Below, in pieces: positions 35,576 through 47,845 of a DNA stretch of 64,000 nucleotides. The notes beneath the pieces are model-generated. The model was not told the origin of the DNA, searched no databases, and worked only from the letters and a program-made list of their open reading frames with translations. Position numbers and translations under genes: made by a program. This DNA is from Forficula auricularia (taxonomy: Eukaryota; Arthropoda; Insecta; Dermaptera; Forficulidae): NCBI GenBank assembly GCA_024734495.1, contig JALMQS010000068.1, positions 1,054,001 to 1,118,000 on the forward strand, written 5' to 3'. Numbering within the stretch: the stretch's first letter is position 1; each line of letters starts with the position of its first letter.

Positions 35576-36277
35576 ATATAATATAGTTTCAACTTCCTCG
35601 GACAAACTGTTTTCTGGCAAGAAATTTCCAAATCACTAACATTTTTTAACATTGAAAAGTTTTCACTTTTCCTTCTAATTCATCATTGATAAATGTGAAA
35701 TTTTTCTCGAAAAGTTTGGTGCTCAAATAAATGATATTTATCTACTCTTTATTAAAAACGAGCAAAATTTGTATATTTATTTGTTTATATATATATTTAT
35801 TTGTTTGTATATTTGTATCTTGGTTATATTTTGAAAACGACTCTACCGATTTTGATGAAATTCACGGGTTAGGGGGTTTTTGGGGTGACAATTCGATCTG
35901 TCACGGTCTCATCTTCGACAAAATTGTTTTTGATGGGTTTTTTCGTAATCAAATTAATTATTCTCAGGTAGACAAATTCCATTCTTAGGGTTTTAAAAAA
36001 GGTTACTCTTTTCATTTTGTACTCAGGCAGACAATGGGTTGGCTTAATTCATTGTTCTCAAAGGCCTTGAAGAAGTATTGTGATTGTGGATTTTAACATA
36101 TTTTGTTCTCCATAAACGTTAGAAATATTAATAAACATTTTATAATTGTTTTTATAATGAACTTTATTTATTTAATAGAATAAAAAATAATCAAGAATTT
36201 ATTTAAAAATATATTTCGCATAAGCAGGTCTCAATTTTCTGAAAAAACAACACATTTATAGTTTTATTTATTAACAA
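35576..36277. other. AT-rich spacer with a probable decayed repeat at 35750-35960
   Basis: The text 'accgattttgatgaaattca' and 'ggttatattttgaaaacgac' resembles common insect DNA-transposon interiors. The 85-codon open frame here is judged a shadow. Confidence 0.35.
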
Positions 36278-36501
36278 TTGGATGAATAAAAATGAATCAT
36301 GGGGGGTCAGATAGGCTAGTCGGTAGCCTATCATCTTGCTAACCAAGTGGACCCCGGGTTCGAATCCGACTCGAGGCATTCGGCTAAAATCTGACCCCCG
36401 GGGTAGAGACAAAATTTAAAAAATATATCGTATCGTAAAATGGCTTATGGTTGGAAAGGCCGAAAAGCCAAAAAAAAAAAAATCATTTGGTTGAATAAAA
36501 A
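36278..36501 (+). mobile_element. tRNA-derived SINE with 15-bp target duplications
   Basis: Pol III box A TAGGCTAGTCGG (36312-36323) and box B GGTTCGAATCC (36357-36367) are 45 bp apart as in tRNA genes. A tRNA-unrelated body of about 100 bp and an A-run (about 36470-36482) follow. The flanks ttggatgaataaaaa (36278-36292) and ttggttgaataaaaa (36487-36501) differ at one position and fit a target-primed insertion. It has no coding capacity and would be mobilised by a LINE. Confidence 0.85.
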
Positions 36502-38876
36502 CAGTTGCAGGGTGCAGTGGTGGGGGATCCGGGGGGTAGGGCGAGGTTTCAACGGCTCTCAAACAAAAATTGACGTTTTTATCAGAATTTTAAATAAAAA
36601 ATAATATTAAAATAAAGGTTTTAACTGAAGGAAGAAGTTACCGCGCATCGCTTGGTGCCTCCAGGTACTTTATTCTAAAGGAAGGTAACCAATTGTCTGT
36701 CTTTTATTAAAGAAGAAATTTCACAACAAAAAGAAGCAGCAGTAATTCTTACCATACTTTAAACCTTTCGTTGACAAAAAATTATTGAGAAATGTAGAAA
36801 ATTTATTAAAAGGGTACCGAGTCTTGAAAAAGTTAATTTTTCTTCAGTTTAATCAAATCTGAAAAGTAATTTGAATAAATAAACAAATAACAAGAGTAGG
36901 TACTATAGCGTAGTACGGACAAATTCGCTACTTGGTTAAACAAAAAAATGTGGTTGGATTGAATGTCGTGTGATATGCACACTAGTATATTTAGATTTCA
37001 TGCCCTCTCCGGGATAAAATATGATAAACGACCCGTTATTAATGAATGGTATGATTAGATAGAAAATAAAAACAGGCGCGGTGATAAGTTCCTCTCGTTT
37101 TGGAATATTATCGCAACCTCGAAAATAGACAGGTGGTTAGTAAAATTTTACTGATTATCGAAAGAGAATTCACTCGATCATTAATTTGCAAAGAACGTCA
37201 CGTGTCAAACAGCCAACAGTCATCATTATTCATTGAAATTCATCCATTCATCATGCAGATAAATTGAATGATCGAGTTTACATCAGAGTGGGGGGAGGGC
37301 GTTTTGGGAAAATTTACAAGAGCAGAAATTAATAAACAAAATAGGGAAATTTTCAGAAATTTTAATAATTACCAATTGGAGATAATTCGTTAAATATTCG
37401 ATTTAATGCGATTGGGGAACGATATTAGCGATCAAATGATAGCAAATAGAATATTAAATCCTACCCCCATTATTTTTTTCGGCTTTCTCTAATTTCGATT
37501 AGGTAATTTGAAAATTTAATATCATTGAAAATTGACAATTTAATTCGTTTTGATATAATGGATAATCATACTAAATACTATACAAAAAGACAACAAAGCT
37601 AAGTAATTAATTAGATATTTATCGATATCAGAAATATACAATTAATTGTTCATTAAATATTTATTTTTATTCTAGACATACTGAAAATTGAATTTTTATG
37701 ATAGTACATTGACATGAAAGAATATGTTGTTTACAAAGAGGGACAAAATCCTAATTTTATTGAGCCCCTAGAAAAATAATGATTGGTACCGCTCAAAGCA
37801 GCGTGGAATATTAATTTAAATATTAATAAAATAAAAAATTAATTATCGATAAAAATAATGGACTGTAAGTAGGTTTAATGGAATTTAATATATATTTTTG
37901 GATTATAAAATATGAATTTTGAAATTGAATACAAGTGATGTTAGGAGTAACTTAAAACTATTTAAATACAGATAAAAGTTTGAAAATTGAACAAATATTT
38001 ACAAAATAAAGTAAAGTTTATATATAAATCAATTATATACAAATTAACATAAGAATATCAATTATTATTAAAAATTAATTAATTAACGCCAATCGCGTTT
38101 TTAGCACAAATTGCTAAACATATATATAGCCAGATAACCGTGAAGCGTTCAACACAATTTAATCTATTTTCTAGTTGGTTGTAAATCAACTAAACAAATA
38201 GAAAAACCCAATATGAATCTCAATTGATGAAAAAACAAATAAATTTATGCTTACGCGTTATCTGCTATTAACATGAATTTTGAGCACTCTCAATAATTCA
38301 TACTAGACGCTCTTTGCGTAGGTTCAAAATAAAAGGCGTTTTTTTGTTGCTTCAAGGTAAAACATATGTGCAAATTTGAGGTTAAAGAGGATTTTCCTTA
38401 TTCTAAAATCACCTGGTCAGGAGAAACAAAATAAACAGATTAATAAATTCAATTAATTAAGGACTGCAAATATCTAGAAACATAATTCAGAGATGAAGAT
38501 AAAAACCTTTTACCTGGTCAGGAGAGAAATAAGCGGCGATTTCAGTAAAATTTAACAATTTTCCACTTTGCGAGGGCTATTTGTAAGGCAGACAGAATAG
38601 ATAAGAAAAGGGATCAATAATGGATTGATATAATTAAAATTTTACTCATGCTATCACAAAAGCTAGGTGACCATTCCTAGCGAACGACATCAAAATAAGA
38701 AGTGAATTTAACATTTTTGATCATTAGCTTAGACGAAAAGCAAGGAAATAGAGAGAAGATAGAACATAGTGCCTCCAAAAATCGAGGTACACAGCTCCAT
38801 CTATTTGTCCATTCGACACGGCGCGGCGGTGAATTTTGAAAACGAGTTTTTTAGTGGTCAATTTGCTAACACCAAT
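36502..38876. other. AT-rich spacer, no gene seen
   Basis: No repeat shared with the window that I can define, and no splice-flanked island. 37010-37320 is a little less AT-rich ('cccattcatcatgcagat'-like text) but has no open frame. Confidence 0.35.
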
Positions 38877-38965
38877 GATGATGTGGCCATCCATATGACT
38901 TTATCATATACCTGGGTCCTGTCTTATATGTAGTTAATATTGAATTAAAATAATTTATAATTATT
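38877..38965 (+). mobile_element. Element family B, left-end fragment
   Basis: 'gatgtggccatccatatgac', 'tttatcatatacctgggtcc' and 'aaataatttataattattt' match the left end of family B. It is truncated where repeat E begins. Confidence 0.5.
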
Positions 38966-38984
38966 TGAGAAACCTCAAAAATAA

Positions 38985-40092
38985 ATGATTATTAATTAAT
39001 TAGTGTTTTAAATAACTGAAATATCACATAGGTCTTTTAGGTTCCCGCTGTCGTTACAAATGACCGCGCGCTCGCTTTAGATTAACTAAAATTTTCTTAG
39101 CGCTAATTAATCTTAAAGATCCGATCAATTGCATGGAAAGCGCCACCCGCGTCGGGTTGGCCAGCCACGTATCTTCGGCTTACCCCTTCCTCTTAAACAA
39201 GTCTGAGCTTGTTCGGTGGGTTGCTGACCCAAGCGGCGCGCGCAGCCTAGTCCGAGTCAATTATTTATCGATACCTATACAATTTATGAAAACTTTTCAT
39301 TTTTGAATTTTATAACCATTATCCAACGAAACGAATGTAAAAATATTATTTTCTTAGCAAAGTTTGACATTTTTAGAGATTTTTAATTTACCACAATTCT
39401 GCTAATAAGTATGAAATTTTGAATGAGAAAGTAATGAGAGTAGGTAATTTAATTTATAGGTATAATTTTTTTATTATTCTAATATGATACCTAGGCAGAT
39501 AAAAGGTTTTTGAGTGAAACAGTATATTTCTTCAATACTGTCTATTTTTCTAGAGGAGAAATAAGTTTTGTAGGGGGTACTGTTTCCCTTGCTCCACCCC
39601 TTACTATGGCCATGCCCTTAATTGATTTTGGGGGCTTTACTGAACAATTCAAATCATAAACAGATTCGGGCCTGCTAACACGGCAATATGATTTCCAGCC
39701 ACGAGCAAAGAATGATTATACTGTTAATATTGAATAGTCATGGGCCCCACATGAAATTTCGCACAAACAGGTGTACTTGGATCCCTCCTTGTGAGGGTCA
39801 TGAGGGAAAGCCAAGATATCGACCGATTTCCACTTTAATATTTACGAAAGAACCCCCCCTCTTAATTTTGGGCCATTAGCAATTAATAAAATCTCCTTTT
39901 AATTATGAGAGTATTTTATTAGAAATATCACCTTCCATCAATTTTTTGTTTGAAAATATTTCTGACCCCCCTCCTCCTTCCCCTCCACCCTCAATTTCAC
40001 ATAGTGAGTCAATTTTATAAGGTTGTATACGGTTCATGTGGAAAATTTCATTTTCCATTCAAGGCTCCAAGACTTATATTGAAAATTAGATG
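38985..40092 (+). repeat. Dispersed repeat family E, copy 1 (about 1.1 kb)
   Basis: Its reverse complement recurs at 54610-55915 over the whole length. It has a GC-rich head at 39050-39260 ('gaccgcgcgctcgctttaga', 'gtcgggttggccagccacgt', 'caagtctgagcttgttcggt') and an AT-rich body ending near 'caaggctccaagacttatat'. No open frame of note and no terminal repeats. I cannot classify it: a LINE 5' UTR or a large non-autonomous element are possible. Confidence 0.75.
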
Positions 40093-40268
40093 ATTAAGAC
40101 TCGTTTTGGTATAATTTAAAATTTTTTTAATATATCTATATCTCTCTTTATTTTCAAGCAAAGGCAGGGGTGGACTGGTCATGTGGAAAATGTGGAAAAT
40201 TTCCCATGGACTGTGTACAATTTGGGGCATTTTTTAAAATTTTTTTGATAATAAGTAGAAATAAATTG

Positions 40269-40500
40269 GCACGTTCTGATGTGGCCATCCACATGACTTT
40301 ACCATACACCCTGACCCCTCTCTTATATTTAATATTTAATAAAATTATTTATAATCATGTAGGGGGATTAGTTTTTGCATTTTTAGACTACTCGGGGCCC
40401 ACTGATTATGTCTACAAAATTTGGTTGAGTTTGGTACAAGAGCCTAGGTGTTCACTTATTAGGGCTTTTTGTACACCGAAATGCCATAGATGATGATGAT
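40269..40500 (+). mobile_element. Element family B, left-half copy
   Basis: 'gcacgttctgatgtggccat', 'gactttaccatacaccctga' and 'tgattatgtctacaaaattt' match the left half. It jumps from the tandem module to a short right-half piece ('ttcacttattagggcttttt'), so it carries an internal deletion. Confidence 0.55.
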
Positions 40501-42652
40501 TAACTAGAAATAAATTAATTAATTAAAACTAAAAATTATCTATATACAATTTTGTAATCTTTTCCTTTTGTCTAAATTTAATTTGAGATATTGGTTTGAA
40601 GCAAATTCGCCCTTTAAGTTTAATAAAATTATTTCACCTGGGTAGATAATACAATTTCAATTTTATTTAAAAAAATAGCATTCAACACTAAATAATAAAT
40701 AATTAACTTTTAAAAATAATCCCCTTATATATATATAAACTTCAATCTAATTATTTTATAATTCTGATCTCATACACAACAGGTCCTTTCTCTCATCATA
40801 CTCAGAACTACAAATCATTTATATTTGTTTCTTAAATACAAATATTTAACAACATTTTTATACAAAATTTCGAATGTTTAAGACTTTGATTCGAAACAAA
40901 TTGCAGTATTGGAGACATTGTACTGGTATTTGTTTCGGAAAAGGTCTTTTAATCAAACATTGCGGTGAAGACATTGGAGAAAAAATAAATCCTTTCAATA
41001 ATAAATTAATAATAATTCCAATGATAACGATTTCTCTTTCTGAATCATTATGAGAGATTATCCCTGAGACAAAAAACCATTCGATCTTTTCTTAAGTTTT
41101 AATCCTAATTCTGGTTTCGTAATACGGACCTGCTTATAATGAACAAATTATGAACCAAAAATAAAAAATAAAAATATTTCTGTGTTGAAATAAATTTTCG
41201 AGTATTATTTAATTTTCCGGCTTGCTGTTATTGCTATTATTGTATTTCAAGAATATAAAATCGCTCTAGTATATTTCCTTGATGGACCGATGTTCGTGTT
41301 TCGTGACTGATGATCGGCTAGCCATCAATTCCGTCTGCGTTAATTGCTTTTACCGGTATTTCTTTGTCGGAAATTGCATTGTGTGCAATTGCGTCGGTTA
41401 CTCCCGTCCGACCAATTATACAAAAATAAAGAGAAAAAAATAAACACAATCACCTAGATAGCTATAGAGAATGGTGTCGTTTGATATCCGCCACGCATTT
41501 CAGCGCAAAAACAATACAGAGCCCCTTCCGAAATTCAATCTGAAGTTGCCCGTTCGGCGCCTGATCAAAATCCTTACAAAATAATCAACTACTTCCCTGA
41601 CGAATTAATTGGCCGAACCGATGGAAAGCCTTCAATTAAAAGAGAAACGGGATTTGGGATCGTGGGAGTTAGGGCTTGAAATGAAGAACAGCAGAAGAGG
41701 GGATCTACCTCTTTTCCAAGAAAAATAAATCAATAAATAAATGAATAAAAAAATGTTCGAAATATTAAATATTTTCATCTCATTTTTCAACTTAATTATT
41801 TTATATGGTTTACTGGAAAGAGAAAAATAAACCGATATACGAGAATAATAAAAATTGAAGGAAAAAGTGAAAACTTTTTAAGAATGTTAGACCATTTTCA
41901 AATTTTGAAGATTTTTGAATTTTTTCGACAGTGCAAGACAGAATATATTGTAAAAAGCTGAAATTCGGATAAGAAATGTAATTTATTAATTAGAAATTAT
42001 TTCTTCCGTCTTTTTTAGGTCTTTTCATACATATTTACATCATTAATTTACATTTGAAGCTAAAAATAATGACTCTCTTTTTTTATTATAAGTCTCTTTT
42101 ATAGTAATTTCTATTTGTATTGTTTATTTATTCATTTTTTTTAGTTTAGTTTGAAAATTTTATCATTTTAATTTTTTAAGAGCCCCCCCCCTCCTTAATT
42201 TTCGGTTCGATTTGACCCAAAATCTACTCAGCTCTTAATCTCAATATAAAAAATCTCTATTTGAAATATCGATTGAGATATTCACACTAGTTTTTGAGCT
42301 AGAGTGTATACCAAATTTGGTAACGTACTAACCGAGTTTCCCTCGATTAGAATTATAAATAAGAAAGAAAGCATTCTTATCAAATTCATTTATATGTAAG
42401 TTCAAGGCATCTTTCTTGTATAATACCATAATAAAATAATAAATAATTTCAATTAACACTTTTAATTAATTATTTATTTACGTAATATGAAAATAGCTTT
42501 GTTCTGCCCTCTGAGCCCTCCTGCAGTTTTAGCAACCAAGCCCAATGCTCTTTGAATTTATCTAATATAATCATATTATTATTTTATTTATTTTTGTCTA
42601 GTTAATTTATTATATTACCGTATATTTAAATATATAATATTAAATTTTAATA
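40501..42652. other. Spacer with GC-richer patch 41280-41720 and a B fragment
   Basis: The patch ('ccgatgttcgtgtttcgtga', 'ttgcgtcggttactcccgtc') is unique and lacks an open frame. A family B interior fragment lies at 42185-42335 ('cacactagtttttgagctag'). The rest is low complexity. Confidence 0.35.
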
Positions 42653-43975
42653 TGTTAAAAGATATTTCAATATTGTACAGTGAATGAACTTGAAAGAAAA
42701 ACCACTAATATGTGTGCTTAATGTCAAGAGACGTCCCAGCCAACAAGTCGATATATCTTTTGGTCTGTTATAACAGACCAATAGAATTATACAGAAGAAA
42801 GAAATCGATCTTATTTTATCGATTTCATAATAATAAATAGATGGAGGTTCACAGTAGCTATCTAATATAAGAAAATAGAATTAAAATTAAAAATTTCGTA
42901 ATTTAAAAGATATTGTATGAAAAGATCCAATTTCTTCTCTCCGGGAGCGAATAAACTTAGAAATGGCAAAAAGTTTTATTTTTTTCTCATTAGATATTTA
43001 TTCAAATCTATTAAAAGTTCATATCTGTGTGTTATATTCATTTATCTTTTATACCAAATAATTATTATTAAGAAATTTGCATTTAAAAGATAGTTTATTT
43101 GAAGTCCAATTTGAAAAAACGCTAATAACTCCTTTTTAATTTTTTTTTAATATAAAATTTAAGATATTACAGAAGAATTAATTATTAATAATTTAATTCA
43201 ATTTTGATCGGAATCGATTCAGTACTTTTTGAGAAAATGGTCAAAAACCATCTGAACCGTCAAAAAACGATGTTTTTTGAAAGTACGAGATGTCAAATTT
43301 TCAAAGGAAAAAAGTTAAAAAAGTCATATGAAACGAAATATTGACTTGTGACATGGAGGTGAATTTTAAAATGTTTCCTAAACGGCCTTTCAATGACTGT
43401 TTTCGGAGTTTTTGGCGATTTTCTCAAAAAGTACTTAATCGATTTCGTTCAAAATTAAAAATAATTATTAATAATTAATTGTTTTATAATATCTAATTAA
43501 TTTTATATTTTTAAAAATTATTTTAAAGGAGCTATTAGCGTTTTTTCAAATTAAGCTTCAAATAAACTACCCTTTAAAATAAAAATATTCAAATTAAAAA
43601 TATTTTCTATAAAAGAAACAAAGAAATAGCACATAGATATGAAATTTCAAATGATTTGATTAGATATGTAATGAGAAAAAAATAAAGCCTTTTAGAATTC
43701 TCTCTCGATTCGCTCCCGACAGAGAAGAAATTGGATCTTTTCATAAAACTTATTTTAAACTATAAAATTCTTAATCAAAATGCTATTTTCTTATATTAAA
43801 ATGGTACTGTGAACCACCAGATAGGTGAAATCGATAATATAAAATCGATTTCTTTCTCATTTATAATTTCTTTGATTTGTTATATCGAGAGGATAAGTGG
43901 TCATCTTATGGACATTAATTTATTATTGATTCAAGTCCATTCACTCTACATACAATATTGGAATATCTTTTAACT
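42653..43975. mobile_element. 1.3 kb diverged palindrome (large foldback element)
   Basis: Left and right halves are inverted copies with arms of about 620 bp. Paired landmarks: 'gttaaaagatatttcaatat' / 'atattggaatatcttttaac' at the ends, 'aaaagatccaatttcttctc' / 'gagaagaaattggatctttt', 'gatagtttatttgaag' / 'cttcaaataaactacc', and 'gtactttttgagaaaatggt' / 'gattttctcaaaaagtactt' near the centre. It is diverged and non-coding. It is much longer than usual MITEs, so it may derive from a foldback transposon or an old inverted duplication. Confidence 0.75.
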
Positions 43976-44309
43976 CGTAAACTATTGATTTGAGACACTT
44001 CACTTGTATGAACTTTTCTGTTGGAAATTAAATCTTCTTTATTGAAGGCCATTAAATCAATTTGTGTACCTCAAAGGGTTATGGCAGTAAAGGTGAAATT
44101 TATATGGAAAGTTGGAAAAATATTACTAGAACTCCCTAGATATTCTACATATAAAAAAATTCTAATGAAGAAACATGTTGATAATTAAATTTACTAAAAG
44201 AGTGTTCAATAAGTATAATTATCTCCGATGACTATTTAAATATCTAGACAGGATTAGACATACAAAATTAAATATTTTTTCTGAGAAAAGTAAACATTAT
44301 TTTACAAAA
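43976..44309. other. AT-rich spacer
   Basis: Low-complexity AT sequence. I see nothing in it. Confidence 0.4.
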
Positions 44310-44510
44310 ATAAAAGCGATTTTGGAAAATATAATCTTTTCGGTGTTCACTTATGAGAGCTTTTTTGTAGAACAAAACGCCATGGTTTTGCTCAATTTTT
44401 TTTCATCAAAATTCTTTCAGTTGTTATTGAGATATTTCCAAAAAACGAACTTTTTTTATCCATGATTACAATACTTGACCCCATACCCCCTATGGTAAAG
44501 TAAAAACGGA
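44310..44510 (+). mobile_element. Element family B, right-end fragment
   Basis: 'aaaatataatcttttcggtg', 'ttcacttatgagagcttttt', 'cgccatggttttgctcaatt' and 'ccctatggtaaagtaaaa' match the right half of family B. Confidence 0.55.
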
Positions 44511-44614
44511 ACGAATGAGAAAAATACCGGGTAAAAAAATTGGAATTTAAAATATTTTTCCCCTGGTTACCCTGCAATATTAATAAAAAAAGGTATATGA
44601 ATAGTTAGAAATCT

Positions 44615-44860
44615 TTTTTATATAATGATACTAATACAAGAAGAAGTTTAACCAAAAAGGTACAGCCTCTGTAGTCCGCGGTGGCCCCTTATATCTTGGA
44701 AATAATAATAGTTAAAAGTATTAGTGGATGCATGTCTTGAAAGATTGAAAGTTATATGTTTCTGGAAAGACTGTCGGAGGAAGAGAGTTCCAGTCCTAGA
44801 TGTCATAGGGATAAACGAGCTGGCGAATGCGTTTGTTTGGTTAGTATCCAATTTAAGCGC
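44615..44860 (-). pseudogene. LINE 3' relic (C-terminus of reverse transcriptase plus tail)
   Basis: On the minus strand a frame reads 'NAFASSFIPMTSRT', equivalent to the 'SAFVNSFVPMTSRD' block of the LINE at 18.4 kb. Further on, in shifted frames, comes the 'FKT..H' region and then a 3' UTR with 'actacagaggctgtaccttt' and 'cttcttcttgtattagtatc'. Frameshifted and 5'-truncated, it is the same or a sister family. Confidence 0.7.
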
Positions 44861-45861
44861 ATAGTGGTGTTGAGTCTTAGAAAATCATATATTTCGCGAT
44901 TCAATTACCATAACAAATTTCTGATCGCGACTTAATGGATCATTCAAAGCATATCTGTATTTCATATTATGAATAACAATAAGTGGATTTTCGAAAAAGT
45001 ATTTTTTTTTCGAAATTTCAACATCACTAGAGTACCTAAGAAAAATAACAATGTAGAATTTTTTCAAAATACAGTATTCTGTTTGTCATTCAATAAATTT
45101 TGATTTTAAGTAAAATTTTAAAAATAATTTTTGCTACACACATTATAGTTTGAATAGTCGGTAATAGAAAAAGAGAATGTAGATCGTATGGGAGAGGACA
45201 GATTGGCAAAAGTAGCAAAAGAATGTCGTCCCCAGGGTGTATGAAGCCGAGGAAGAACAAAAAAAAATGGAAAGCGGGCCTAAATGTACACCCTCAGTAA
45301 AAATCGAATAGAACATCATTTATTTGGAGAAACAGGCGCAGGCCTAGTGAGAAGATTAAGAAGACATTATAGTTATTTATCTTAGCGATACAATTGGAGA
45401 GTGTCGTTAAGTCCATGAATTAGCTTTGGAGATCGATGACCCAATATTTGTTTCATTTTCTAAACAACCACTGTCTAGACTCGGTAATTAATATACTTCT
45501 GACCCTATTTTTAATGAGCAGAGAGACCCAAATGCATAAACATTTCTTATTTGATGTTTTCAAAAATTTTAATCCGTATTCCGAAAAAAGCTCAAATCGT
45601 TAAGGGAAGTTTACTGCCGATTTTTATGAGCTCTCGTTTCGAATGTGCCGGGTGGCTTCTCGCTAGCCAAGTAAGTGTGGTCGTCGGGGTTGAAACACGA
45701 GATACATTTCATCACTTTCCAATGCCACGCGTCGATAACTTGAACCCATTTTAAGATTCAATATTAGGTCGATGACAAGACCCAAGACTGTTGGCTTTAA
45801 CTTTTAAAACCGCTTTTAGATATATCTATTACTCGGTACGTCCGGAGGGCAAGGTGAAACA
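44861..45861. other. Spacer, no gene seen
   Basis: Mixed composition. 45550-45760 has a 67-codon open frame on the plus strand in slightly GC-richer sequence ('gaatgtgccgggtggcttct', 'gtgtggtcgtcggggttgaa') that I do not recognise. Confidence 0.3.
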
Positions 45862-46562
45862 CAGTGCTGCCATTACAGTACATTTTTGCTTGAAAAGTAC
45901 AATAGTACATTAACATTATAATAATATAGTTTCTAGTACATTCCATAAAATATCTCAAACTCAACTTATTGAGAAAATTAATTTAAAAACAATTTTCAAG
46001 TCAAAATATCTCAATTAAAATTAGCAGCTTTTGTATCTGAACACGATTTATCTTTTAAAATGATGGAACACTTGCCTCGTTTAATAAAGTCAGTCTGTTT
46101 AGATTTGGACGTTGCTGTTGGTATTACCATAAAGCAAGTAGGACGAAAACTACAAAAATAATAAATGAAAAAATAGGGCCATATGTTAGGAAAACAAGTG
46201 TATCTCTTGTCAACACAACATTTTTGTCAATAATCATAGAGGAAACAACGGAGGTGTCTAGTAAAAAATGTTTTGCTCTATGGTTAAGATTATATTCATC
46301 CGAAACCAAAAAAAGTATGTGATTCGATTTTAGGATTAGTAAAATTATTAGATAATGCTAGTTCTGCATCGGGTATCTATGAAGTTTTAAGAGGTTATTT
46401 AGATTCTGTGGGAGTTATCTAAATTAAAAACTTTTTCTAGATTCGCTATATACGTTAATATAGTACAAAAAATTATAAAGTAGCTCGACTTTTTAATCTA
46501 ATAGAGTACATTGTTTTACTAAAATGAATAGTACATTTGAATAAAAGCTCGCGGTAGCACTG
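45862..46562 (+). mobile_element. Fossil hAT transposon with TIRs and decayed 8-bp duplication
   Basis: Ends CAGTGCTGCC and GGTAGCACTG are inverted repeats with one mismatch, starting CAGTG as in hAT elements. The flanking octamers gtgaaaca (45854-45861) and gtgaagcc (46563-46570) agree at six of eight positions. The 701 bp interior carries transposase remnants, so this is an internally deleted and mutated copy of a once coding element. Confidence 0.8.
46005..46425 (+). pseudogene. hAT transposase remnant
   Basis: Three frames in sequence give segments typical of hAT-family transposases: 'EHDLSFKMMEHLPRLIKS' (46036 region), then after a +1 shift near 46140 'TKTTKIINEKIG' and 'LSIIIEETTEVSSKK', where the usual catalytic-region 'IDEST/SD' has decayed to 'IEETTE', and after a stop 'LLDNASSASGIYEVLRGYL'. 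Known hAT proteins carry these blocks in this order. The zinc-finger N-terminus and the C-terminal dimerisation region are absent. Confidence 0.7.
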
Positions 46563-46889
46563 GTGAAGCCTGTCTGCCGGGCGGCCCTTGTATTTAATTC
46601 CTTCGGCGTTTGTCTTGTTTTGTGTCTAGATTTTCCGAAAAATTTTAACATTTCGACAGTAAAGATTTAATTTTTCTATACATCCTAAATCTATATATAT
46701 AAAATTAAGGTTTTCCCTGTACATTGGTCCAAATCACGACAAATTTTGGTTGCACACGTTTCTAGCAAAGTTATGAACGAAAACACCCTCAACAAAATTC
46801 CTGTATGTCTGTCTGTCTGTATGTTTCCGTGGGTTCCGCGAAAAGTTGCTCACAATTCACGTAAAAACGGCTGAAGGGATTATTATGAT

Positions 46890-47335
46890 TGGCCTAGTTA
46901 TTTTCAAGATATTTAGAAAAAACTAAAAAGTACTGAAATAAAGTACTAATGTTTGTGGGCCGATATGTACCAAAAACTAATCAGCGAATCATTTTGTAAA
47001 ATAATGGTAGGTTTTCAATTTCATTTCAATCGGTTCAACGGTTTGGAAAAAATAGTGGACGAAAAAAACTACCACATTCATCCATCTATATCCATCCATC
47101 CACCGCACGCACACAATGAAAAAATCCCATTTTTTGGCCTCTGAACGAGACCCCATGTAATTGTTGGCAAAATCATCACGTGCCAAAATTCAAACTAATT
47201 GAATTCTATAATTTGTGACTTTAATTGAGACCATGGGTTCCTTAGTCTTTACCTGAGGACACTTTGAAGTCGTGTTTGTCCCGAGACCGATTACAATACT
47301 TTACCCATGTTTCTCATTTGATAAAGTAAAAAACA
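46890..47335 (-). repeat. Dispersed repeat family C, copy 3
   Basis: Reverse complement of copies 1 and 4: 'gtttgtgggccgatatgtac', 'gtaggttttcaatttcattt', 'ccatccatcc', 'gtctttacctgaggacactt', ending 'catttgataaagtaaa'. Confidence 0.6.
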
Positions 47336-47692
47336 CTCTGGTTGCATAGACTCAAGGTGCAATACTAGAATGAAAAATAATATAAAAGTGTGAAGAATGA
47401 GGTATTGAAGAATTAGATTAGATTTTTGTTAATTTAGTGTCAATCAGAGAGTTTCGGGGGGGGGGGCTCTTCGGCCTCCAAATAGTTTTTTATGTATAGG
47501 TCTCCTGGATCCCCTGCCTCTTGAATATAAAGTATGAGCATGAGTTCTACTCCGAGCGTAAGTCCGAGTGAGAGGGTAAGAACTTCTAACTCGCTCTCGT
47601 TCTCTATCATTAGATATCTGCAGAAGCGTGTGTGGGTGTGGGCGCTTGAATTATATATATTTCTGATATTATATTATTTTATTCGGTATTAG

Positions 47693-47845
47693 GTGACATC
47701 ACATTTTCTAATACAAGTCCTGACAAGTCGAGGCGCCCTAAGCGCTTCCCTAATCAATCTACCTTACACCTCAGTAGCCTCGCTAGAGTCCTCATCTAAT
47801 TATCTTAAGGAATTTTTGCAACCAAACGACGATTTATCATCATAC
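47693..47845 (+). other. Protein-like open segment between Helitron H4 halves
   Basis: A frame open from ATG reads 'TSRGALSASLINLPYTS' and 'SSNYLKEFLQPNDDLSSY' before running into Helitron sequence at about 47848. Base composition is more even than its surroundings. A possible splice acceptor ('ttattcggtattag') sits directly before it at 47692. I do not recognise the protein. It could be a gene fragment captured by the Helitron or chance. Confidence 0.25.

Noticed and set aside
39050..39260. GC-rich head of repeat E as an rRNA or tRNA fragment
   Set aside because: No rRNA signature that I recognise, no Pol III box B consensus, and the segment is part of a longer dispersed repeat.
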